Of a DNA stretch of 6,647 bases, positions 1-4,950 are shown piece after piece. This stretch comes from an uncultured Lysobacteraceae bacterium. GTDB lineage: Bacteria; Pseudomonadota; Gammaproteobacteria; Xanthomonadales; Rhodanobacteraceae. The notes below the pieces were generated by a model. That model was not told the DNA's origin. It made no database searches and worked only from the letters and a program-made list of their open reading frames with translations. Within the stretch, counting starts at the first letter, position 1. Each line of letters opens with the position of its first letter. The stretch is from NCBI GenBank assembly GCA_946482585.1, contig CAMLSI010000303.1:1-6647 (forward strand). The letters run 5' to 3'. The position numbers and the translations under genes were made by a program.

Positions 1-344
1 TTCGCGTCACGCCGCGCCCGCTCCGCCTGACGTCCGGCGTTCGCGCAACCGGCGCAACAAGCGGCGCCAAGTGCCCGCCGGCCGTCGCGATATTCCTCGC
101 GCCCGCACCGGGCCGCCGCGACACCGCAATTTCTGCACTCACGCCGCTCTCTCGCGGTGAGACACGATGGGTACACATTGCGACTTGTCTCTTTCGCTTC
201 ATGGTCCATATGCGCACATCGCATGAAGGAGTGCCGATGCAGTGATTCGCTCGCCGCTGTCGCTTTTCCCGATTCTCACCCCTGAATGAATCGTCGCGCG
301 GGCCGGACTCGCAACCGCCTGCGCGACCGAACCGGAGAACCGTC
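1..344. other. Leader region upstream of the protease, no supported gene
   Basis: No open frame here has both a start with a ribosome site and convincing coding character. A 20-codon frame starting at ATG 223 ends in TGA just before another ATG at 286, but it has no purine-rich ribosome site of its own and looks incidental. An imperfect hairpin lies at 139-160 (arms TCA..CCGC and GCGGTGA with a 2-nt bulge); no T-run follows, so it is not a clear terminator. A weak sigma70-like pair, TTGTCT at 185-190 and CATATG at 207-212 with 16 nt between, is the best promoter guess for the downstream protease, but the match is poor. Confidence 0.5.
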
Positions 345-1628
345 ATGCAACAGAAAACCTTTCGCCTCGCCGCGCTGGCCGCGGCGATCCTCGCGTGCGG
401 CACGATTCACGCGTCCGAAGAACCGGTCGATCCGACTGCAAAGCCGACGTCGTTTCTCGACAATGTCGATCCGGCCATCGTCGCCGTCATGCGGCATCAG
501 GAGCAGCTGCAGCCGGCCGTGACGGCGCTGTACGAAGCACACCTGAAAACGCCGGGCTCGGGCTTTGCCGGTATCGCGTTCGAAGGCGACGGCGTCACGC
601 TGTACTGGAAGGGCCCGTTGAGCCTCGACATGCACAACGCCGTGGGCCAGGCGCGCACGATCGGCGCGATCGCGGTCGAGCCCGCGGCGCACTCGCTGGC
701 CGAACTCGAAGCCGCGGCCGAGAAGATCCACACGAAGGTGCGCGCGATCGGCGGCGGCAGCGAGATTCAGGCCGTGGTCACGCGCCATGACGGCAGCGGT
801 CTGGACATCGAGCTGATGCCGCGCGCGACACTGAAGGAACGCGAGGCCGCGCGCACGAAGGCGGGCGCGATCGGAATCGCCTCCGCGGAACAGGTGCTGG
901 CCGGGCTCGACCTCGGCGTGCCGTTCACGCTGACGATCGCCGATGCGCCGATCGAACTGACCAGCCGCACCAACGACTCGCCGGCATGGAACGCGGGCGG
1001 CTATTGGGAATCGCGCCGCGGCACGCAGGTGCGCGGCCGCTGCACGACCGGCTTCGGCATCCGCGCGTACAACCGCACGTGGGTGTTGACGGCCGCGCAT
1101 TGCGCAACGCCACCGGACTACGGCTATCAGGGCTTCGACGGCGAGTACATGGGCCCGGTGACGCGCCAGCACTACTCGTACGATCTGATCCTGATCGACG
1201 CGCCCGGCTATCACCGCATGTTCGACAACGTCCAGCCGAACGGCTACGACTTCAAGAACGTCTACGGCTGGGGCTATCACTCGGCGAACGAACTGCTGTG
1301 CCAGTCCGGATTCAGGAGCGCGTACTACCACAACGAAGTGATCTGCGGCTTGAAGACGGGATCGAGCCAGAACATTTCGGTCTCGTGCGAGACGCCGGAC
1401 TCAGACGGCGACTGCGGCTACACGATCTACGGCGTGATCAAGACGACGCAGATCAACGGCTGGACCGCCGTGCGCGGCGGCGACAGCGGCGGCCCGGTGT
1501 TCGCGCTGCTCGGCGACGGCGTGCGCGCGAAAGGCAGCGTGACCGGCGGCAGCGGGACGACGATGTTCTTCCAGGACTGGGCCGACGTGATCCGGCTGTA
1601 CAACGGCTACCCCGTGACGCCGCCGTAA
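345..1628 (+). CDS. Secreted S1-family (chymotrypsin-fold) serine protease precursor
   Basis: A 427-residue secreted serine endopeptidase precursor. Start ATG 345 is supported by GGAG at 334-337 (7 nt spacing) and by an immediate signal peptide (basic start MQQKTFR, hydrophobic residues 8-18, likely cleavage after IHA23). Residues about 24-215 look like a propeptide: the stretch GVTLYWKG near 83-90 and the following Ala/Glu-rich helix resemble pro-regions of bacterial alpha-lytic/streptogrisin-like proteases (family resemblance from memory). The catalytic domain runs from about 216 to 427: His252 in TAAHC, Asp280 in YDLILID, Ser381 in GGDSGGP. Cys233 and Cys253 should form the His-loop disulfide; Cys319/334 and Cys348/357 are probable further pairs. 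Aligned back from Ser381, the position equivalent to chymotrypsin 189 is Ala375 and position 191 is Arg377 rather than Cys, so trypsin-like Lys/Arg specificity is not expected. The substrate is unknown. The gene is followed directly by a strong terminator, so it is probably transcribed alone. Confidence 0.93.
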   Translation: MQQKTFRLAALAAAILACGTIHASEEPVDPTAKPTSFLDNVDPAIVAVMRHQEQLQPAVTALYEAHLKTPGSGFAGIAFEGDGVTLYWKGPLSLDMHNAVGQARTIGAIAVEPAAHSLAELEAAAEKIHTKVRAIGGGSEIQAVVTRHDGSGLDIELMPRATLKEREAARTKAGAIGIASAEQVLAGLDLGVPFTLTIADAPIELTSRTNDSPAWNAGGYWESRRGTQVRGRCTTGFGIRAYNRTWVLTAAHCATPPDYGYQGFDGEYMGPVTRQHYSYDLILIDAPGYHRMFDNVQPNGYDFKNVYGWGYHSANELLCQSGFRSAYYHNEVICGLKTGSSQNISVSCETPDSDGDCGYTIYGVIKTTQINGWTAVRGGDSGGPVFALLGDGVRAKGSVTGGSGTTMFFQDWADVIRLYNGYPVTPP

Positions 1629-1637
1629 GTGCGGCCG

Positions 1638-1670
1638 GACGAGCCTCGTTCGCGAGGCTCGTCTTCCCTT
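1638..1670 (+). terminator. Intrinsic terminator of the protease gene
   Basis: A perfect 11-bp stem (GACGAGCCTCG at 1638-1648 with CGAGGCTCGTC at 1653-1663) encloses a TTCG loop and is followed by TTCCCTT. It begins 9 nt after the protease stop codon. The T-run is interrupted by three C residues, but the long stem, stable loop type and position make a Rho-independent terminator likely. It separates the protease from the delta-60 gene downstream. Confidence 0.85.
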
Positions 1671-1817
1671 GCGCAGCGCGGGGTCGCATCCACACTCCGC
1701 CCCTGGCGGGCCACCGCGTGCGCGGCAGGCGAACCCCGGTCCGGCTCGCGGGATGTCAGGCTTGCGCCTGGGCTTGCGTATTTCAACGGGACTCTCCATT
1801 CCGTCAGGTATGCGCCC

Positions 1818-3242
1818 ATGTCGCTCCGTGTCATCGCCACGTTGTTCGCCCTTGCCTCGATCACCGGCACGGCCGTCGCCGGAAACGAATACACCGACCA
1901 GCTCGTGGATCCGAGCTTCGCCGCATCGGCCACGCCGGCGAACTGGCGCCGCGTCTACAGCACAGGCACGGTGGATGAACGCGGCATCGCCGTCTCGCGC
2001 ATGCCCGACGGCGGTTTCGTCGCGCTGATCTCGGTGCCCGGCGGCGCCGTCGGCAGCAAGATCGGGCTGGTCCGGTACGGAGCCGACGGCGCGTTGTTCG
2101 CGGGCGCGTTCGGCAGCGGCGGCAAGGTGATCAAGGACGGTCAGCTCGTCGATGTGCGCGCGATGACGGTGGACAGCCAGGGCCGCATCGTCGTGGCCGG
2201 CACTGCGCCGGGGCCCGGCGGCGCGAAGGATTTCGGCGTGTTGCGCTTTCTCGCCGACGGCAGCGACGACACGAGCTTTGGCATCGGCGGTCGCGTGGCG
2301 ATCGGCATGGAGCCGGTCGTCGCGACCAGCGACGATCAGCCGGTCGCCGTGGTCGAACAGGTGTTGAGCGGCGGCGCCACGCGCCTGGTCATTGCCGGCA
2401 ACAGCCTGATGACGACGGGCGGCGGTCCGCTGCAGCGGCTGGGGATGATCGGACTGCGCAACGACGGCACGCTCGACCCGGATTTCGGCGCGTACGTCGA
2501 TTACGACGGGCGCACGAGCGACGACTTCGGCGGCGGCGATGCATCCTATGCGGGCGGTCTGGTCAAGCTGCCGAACAACTCGCTTCTGCTCGTCGGCACG
2601 CGCGTGCTGAGCGGCGCCGACACGGATTTCGGCGCCTGCTACTACTCCGCAGCGGGCGTCGGCTGGGCCGACAGCTGCGCCAGCTTCGCCGTCGACGAGC
2701 CCGGGCCGGGCGGCTCGCTCTACGACGGCGCCACGGCCGCGGTGCAGACCGGCGCCGATACCTTCGTGCTGGCCGGCAACGCCAGCGGCAAGATGGCGGC
2801 GCTGAAGCTCAAGCTGGTCGGTGGCTCGTCCCTGCAGATCGACACGACATTCGTCGGCAGCGCCATCGCCGGGCGGCCGCATCGATTCGTCAGCCCGACG
2901 GCGACCTATGCCAACGACATGGCCATGCGCAGCGACGGCAGCCTGCTGCTCGCCGGACACATGACCATCGGCGGCACGCTCTACGGCGCGATGACGCGGC
3001 TACACCCCGACGGTTCGCTGGACACCGCGGGACGCTTCAGCCCCACGGGCCTGGCCGCCTTCCGCGCACCGACGCTCAGCGGAGGCCTCAGCTATTCCAC
3101 CGAGATCGCGAAGGTGCTGATCGACAAGGGCAAGCCGGTGCTGCTCGGTTCGTCGCCCGACAGCACGTCGGGACCGAACGACATGGACGGCTTCATGACG
3201 CGGCTGCAGTCGGATCTGATATTTGCGAACGGGCTGCAGTGA
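1818..3242 (+). CDS. Secreted delta-60 repeat protein
   Basis: A 474-residue exported protein. The frame is open further upstream, but ATG 1818 is chosen because it starts a typical signal peptide (MSLRVIATLFALASITGTAV, likely cut after AVA21 before Gly22); the ribosome site is weak (TCAGG at 1804-1808). The mature part carries degenerate repeats of the delta-60 type, in which a segment like VLRFLADGSDDTSFGIGGRV is followed by a short strand such as IVVAG. Recognisable units: DGALFAGAFGSGGKV (90-104), DGSDDTSFGIGGRV (147-160), DGTLDPDFG (216-224), a divergent one near 337-348, and DGSLDTAGRFSPTG (398-411). Associated strands are RIVVAG (123-128), RLVIAG (189-194), SLLLVG (255-260), TFVLAG (315-320) and SLLLAG (375-380). 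Such repeats are thought to form a propeller-like beta structure. There are only two cysteines (274, 287) and no catalytic motif I recognise, so a binding or structural role outside the cytoplasm is more likely than an enzyme. No sorting or autotransporter C-terminus is seen. Confidence 0.88.
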   Translation: MSLRVIATLFALASITGTAVAGNEYTDQLVDPSFAASATPANWRRVYSTGTVDERGIAVSRMPDGGFVALISVPGGAVGSKIGLVRYGADGALFAGAFGSGGKVIKDGQLVDVRAMTVDSQGRIVVAGTAPGPGGAKDFGVLRFLADGSDDTSFGIGGRVAIGMEPVVATSDDQPVAVVEQVLSGGATRLVIAGNSLMTTGGGPLQRLGMIGLRNDGTLDPDFGAYVDYDGRTSDDFGGGDASYAGGLVKLPNNSLLLVGTRVLSGADTDFGACYYSAAGVGWADSCASFAVDEPGPGGSLYDGATAAVQTGADTFVLAGNASGKMAALKLKLVGGSSLQIDTTFVGSAIAGRPHRFVSPTATYANDMAMRSDGSLLLAGHMTIGGTLYGAMTRLHPDGSLDTAGRFSPTGLAAFRAPTLSGGLSYSTEIAKVLIDKGKPVLLGSSPDSTSGPNDMDGFMTRLQSDLIFANGLQ

Positions 3243-3278
3243 GCATGGGTCCGCGGTAACGTGCTCCCGGCAGCGCGG

Positions 3279-3331
3279 GCTCGCGCAAGCGAGCGCACGA
3301 TCGAGGCTGAAGCGACCCGACATCCTCGATC
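3279..3331. other. Two stem-loops downstream of the delta-60 gene
   Basis: The first hairpin is GCTCGC (3279-3284), GCAA loop, GCGAGC (3289-3294). The second is GATCGAGG (3299-3306) and CCTCGATC (3324-3331), a perfect 8-bp inverted repeat with a 17-nt loop. Neither has a following T-run. They lie 37 nt and more past the delta-60 stop in a gap between convergent genes, so a role in transcript 3'-end formation or stability is plausible but unproven. Confidence 0.45.
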
Positions 3332-3373
3332 ATGCGGTCGCCGGTGACGACCGCGCGCCACCGACCGGGACGA

Positions 3374-3424
3374 GGACATCCACGCGCCGGTGACTCCGCT
3401 GAGCTGACCCACCAGTGGGTGTCC
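3374..3424. repeat. Inverted pair of GTGGGTGTCC-core repeats (REP/BIME-like)
   Basis: GGACATCCAC at 3374-3383 faces GTGGGTGTCC at 3415-3424. In RNA the ten positions pair with a single G-U wobble, giving a hairpin with a loop of about 31 nt. The right arm is the same core found at 4020-4030 (reversed), 4114-4124 and 4161-4171, so this is a member of a dispersed repeat and not a chance palindrome. It sits between the convergent 3' ends of the delta-60 and cupin genes, a typical position for REP-like palindromes. Confidence 0.6.
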
Positions 3425-3457
3425 CGGAGTTGTGCGGAGCCACCCTGAAGTCGCCCG

Positions 3458-3476
3458 CGTCGACGTTCAGTCGACG
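3458..3476. other. Stem-loop spanning the cupin stop codon
   Basis: CGTCGAC (3458-3464) and GTCGACG (3470-3476) form a perfect 7-bp stem with a 5-nt loop. The cupin stop codon (TGA on the minus strand, 3469-3467) lies in the loop. There is no T-run on the minus-strand side, so it is at best a weak terminator or a 3'-end stabilising structure. Confidence 0.4.
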
Positions 3477-3796
3477 ATGAAGATCTTCGCGCCGTTCACC
3501 GTCGACGATCGATGCGGCTCCGCGTTGTCGGCCACCTGATAGCTCATGCCGGGCGTCAGCGTGAACGCGCGGCCATCTTCCAGTTCGGTACGAAGCTCGC
3601 CTTCCAGACACAGAAGGATGTGGCCTTTGACGCACCAGTGGTCGGCGACATAGCCGGGCGTGTACTCGACCATGCGAACGCGGATGCCCCCGAAGATCTG
3701 CGACCGCCAGTACGCGACGCCGGTAATGCCTTTGTGTTCGGTCTTCTCGATCAGAGACCAATCCGTCGTACCGAAGGGAATGTCGGAGATCTTCAA
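3467..3796 (-). CDS. DHCW-motif cupin fold protein
   Basis: A 109-residue single-domain cupin. The sequence from KISDIPFGTTDW to the C-terminal FIVD matches, from memory, the conserved small family annotated as 'DHCW motif cupin fold protein', which is about this length and usually begins MKIS. Visible family features: TEHKG-TGVAYWR (19-31), RVRMVEYTPGY (39-49), the signature D52-H53-W54-C55, GHILLCLEGEL (58-68), then LTPGMSYQVADNAEPHRSS (80-98) holding a second cupin-type histidine, His95. No ATG or GTG lies at the homologous start; TTG at 3796-3794 does, so the start is inferred by family length although no clear ribosome site precedes it. The frame stays open upstream to about 4066, but that extension does not look like cupin sequence. 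The family's biochemical role is not established; His53, Cys55 and His95 could be metal ligands (inference). It is convergent with the delta-60 gene and bracketed by GTGGGTGTCC-core repeats. Confidence 0.85.
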   Translation of the reverse strand: MKISDIPFGTTDWSLIEKTEHKGITGVAYWRSQIFGGIRVRMVEYTPGYVADHWCVKGHILLCLEGELRTELEDGRAFTLTPGMSYQVADNAEPHRSSTVNGAKIFIVD

Positions 3797-3833
3797 GGCA
3801 CGGCCCAGGGCTCGATGAGGTGACCGGAGTATG

Positions 3834-4025
3834 TCATCGGCGGTGCCGTGGACGACACCGCTCGCCGCCTGCGCCCTCGAAAACCCCGTCGCGAAAATTC
3901 GCCGCGCATCGCAGGAACACGGCGTGCGTAGCGCGGCTCTGCGGCTCGATGCAGGCGACGTCCGACGCGGCGCTGTCGAAGCCCACGAAGGCGCCGCCGC
4001 GAGTGAGTGAAGTGAATGAGGACAC
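3834..4025 (-). pseudogene. Possible coding remnant upstream of the cupin, unidentified
   Basis: A 63-codon frame begins at GTG inside the repeat core near 4025 and ends with TGA at 3836-3834. Codons from about residue 9 (RGGAFVGFDSAASDV...) to about residue 52 strongly prefer G/C in third position and the peptide has a natural composition, unlike the other frames here. Its first residues are read from the repeat itself, so there is no normal start, and the Arg-rich end CRPRHRR looks like frame drift. This could be the interior of a decayed gene cut at one side by repeat insertion. I do not recognise the family. It may also be a chance frame. Confidence 0.25.
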
Positions 4026-4045
4026 CCACTTTCCGAAGTGAATGA
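4009..4045. repeat. Short direct repeat enclosing a reversed repeat core
   Basis: The 11-mer GAAGTGAATGA occurs at 4009-4019 and again at 4035-4045. Exactly between them is GGACACCCACTTTCC (4020-4034), whose first 11 bases are the perfect reverse complement of the AGTGGGTGTCC cores at 3414-3424, 4114-4124 and 4161-4171. The arrangement could be a small tandem duplication or the footprint of an insertion with duplicated flanks. Confidence 0.6.
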
Positions 4046-4055
4046 CGGCGTGGGC

Positions 4056-4181
4056 GAACCGGACAATGGATGTCCCGAACTACCCGAACTACCGACCGAA
4101 CGACCAACCGGATAGTGGGTGTCCCCGAACTACCTCCCCGAACTACCCGACCAACCGGATAGTGGGTGTCCCCGAACTACC
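4056..4181. repeat. Tandem array of GTGGGTGTCC-core repeat units
   Basis: Two identical 34-bp copies lie at 4101-4134 and 4148-4181 (47-bp period), each reading from CGACCAACCGGA through AGTGGGTGTCCCC to GAACTACC. A third, degenerate copy lies at 4056-4084 (GAACCGGA, then ATGGATGTCCC, then GAACTACC). The nonamer CGAACTACC occurs five times in the array (4076-4084, 4085-4093, 4126-4134, 4139-4147, 4173-4181). The array ends 17 nt before the stop codon of the minus-strand membrane protein gene, thus at its 3' side. It is not CRISPR: there are too few units and the 13-bp joint between copies is itself repeat-derived. Frames reading through it give only low-complexity Pro/Asn/Thr peptides and are not taken as genes. 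Confidence 0.8.
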
Positions 4182-4198
4182 GCCGAACAACCTCGGCT

Positions 4199-4462
4199 CT
4201 ATTTGCCGACAAGGGCGAACAGGACGAACCAGAGCAGGGCCAGTATCAGCCAGCTCACAAAACTTCCGAGGGCCACGGCAAGGGATGCGGCGCGTCGTTC
4301 GCCGTGTTCCGCTGCGACCGACAACGCCAGCGAACACGCGATGCCGAACGAGCCCGCCGGCACCCATAGCAGCCGGTTGTCCCACACAAGGTTTCCGGTG
4401 ACCTGGAGCAGAGCCAGGACGGCCCAACCCGCGGCGAGGAGTGTGGCGCTGATGTTGAACAT
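4199..4462 (-). CDS. Small integral membrane protein, unknown function
   Basis: An 87-residue hydrophobic protein with three predicted membrane helices, at about residues 4-24 (ATLLAAGWAVLALLQV), 28-51 (LLWVPAGSFGIACSLALSV) and 60-84 (AASLAVALGSFVSWLILALLWFVLF), joined by a short polar loop, AAEHGERRAA, after helix two. Third codon positions are strongly G/C, and the hydrophobic pattern is too regular for a shadow frame. The start is uncertain. ATG 4462 puts the N-terminus directly before helix one but has only a weak GAG site; ATG 4579 (126 residues, adding a soluble N-terminal part ending HWDVAWLQFFRRPSFL) has GGGA 4 nt upstream, and the frame continues to 4729. I do not recognise the family and assign no function. 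It is transcribed toward the repeat array and divergently from the 4951 gene. Confidence 0.55.
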   Translation of the reverse strand: MFNISATLLAAGWAVLALLQVTGNLVWDNRLLWVPAGSFGIACSLALSVAAEHGERRAASLAVALGSFVSWLILALLWFVLFALVGK

Positions 4463-4792
4463 GAGAAAGCTCGGTCGACGAAAGAATTGAAGCCAGGCCA
4501 CGTCCCAGTGGACCGACACGCTCGTGCGATCCGCATTCCGCCCGATCGCGAAAGCCCACCCGGCAGCACCGTGCCGCATCACGTCCCGGGCATAGCGGCC
4601 GCGAAAGTCTACCGGCGCGTGACGGCCGGGGACAGCGAGGCGCGTTTCGGACTGCGCGAGCGCATCTGTCCGCGCCCGACTCGATGCGCGTCCAGCGCCC
4701 GCCACACCTGCGCCGCGCGGGCGAACCACGCTCAGGTGCGACCGAAGCAGTCAGCGCGGCGCGCACGCGATTTTCGCGGCGCACTTCTCACT

Positions 4793-4821
4793 TTTATCCA
4801 TTGCGACACTTTCCGTGTAAA
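4793..4821 (+). promoter_or_regulatory. Candidate promoter for the 4951 gene
   Basis: TTTATC at 4793-4798 and TGTAAA at 4816-4821, with a 17-nt spacer, are the best sigma70-like pair in the AT-richest part of the upstream region. Both hexamers deviate from consensus, so this is only a candidate. It implies a 5' leader of roughly 120 nt. Confidence 0.2.
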
Positions 4822-4935
4822 CCCGGCCCCGGTTCGTGCGTTGCCCCGCACACCTTGACGTTCGAGCGGAGCGCGACGGTGCGCTGTTCACGGCAAGGCC
4901 CCTGAGTGGAATCGCGAAAAATCGCACGACAAACC

Positions 4936-4943
4936 AAAAGGAG
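4936..4943 (+). promoter_or_regulatory. Strong ribosome binding site fixing the ATG 4951 start
   Basis: AAAAGGAG ends 7 nt before ATG 4951. It decides between this ATG and the in-frame GTG at 4906, which would place an Arg/Lys-rich stretch ahead of the signal peptide. It is the best ribosome site in the window. Confidence 0.85.
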
Positions 4944-4950
4944 ATGGTCA

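Larger units (their letters stand above)
4463..4950. other. Divergent intergenic region
   Basis: This lies between the minus-strand membrane protein gene and the plus-strand 4951 gene. Its left part (to 4579, perhaps 4729) may encode an N-terminal extension of the membrane protein. From about 4730 to 4950 no frame looks like a gene. It includes a small CGCGA/TCGCG hairpin (4766-4778) and a locally AT-richer stretch around 4783-4821, where promoters for either direction would most plausibly lie. Confidence 0.45.

Noticed and set aside
223..285. 20-codon frame upstream of the protease as a leader peptide
   Set aside because: No ribosome site of its own, no regulatory codon run, and no attenuator-like hairpin with a T-run between it and the protease.
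276..1331. 351-codon open frame on the minus strand opposite the protease
   Set aside because: Arg/Ala-rich shadow of a gene with a complete catalytic triad and a good start.
1401..2960. 519-codon open frame on the minus strand opposite the protease end and delta-60 gene
   Set aside because: It crosses two well-supported genes and their terminator, and its peptide is Arg/Ala/His-rich as expected from the antisense of GC-rich coding DNA.
345..3242. Protease and delta-60 protein as one operon or functional pair
   Set aside because: A strong terminator lies between them and nothing in the sequences links their functions beyond both being exported.
4056..4181. CRISPR array
   Set aside because: Only two exact units and one degenerate one, no unique spacers of even length, and no cas genes.
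4042..4401. Plus-strand frames reading through the tandem repeats (Pro/Asn/Thr-rich peptides)
   Set aside because: The peptide is just the translated repeat followed by the antisense of the membrane protein gene.
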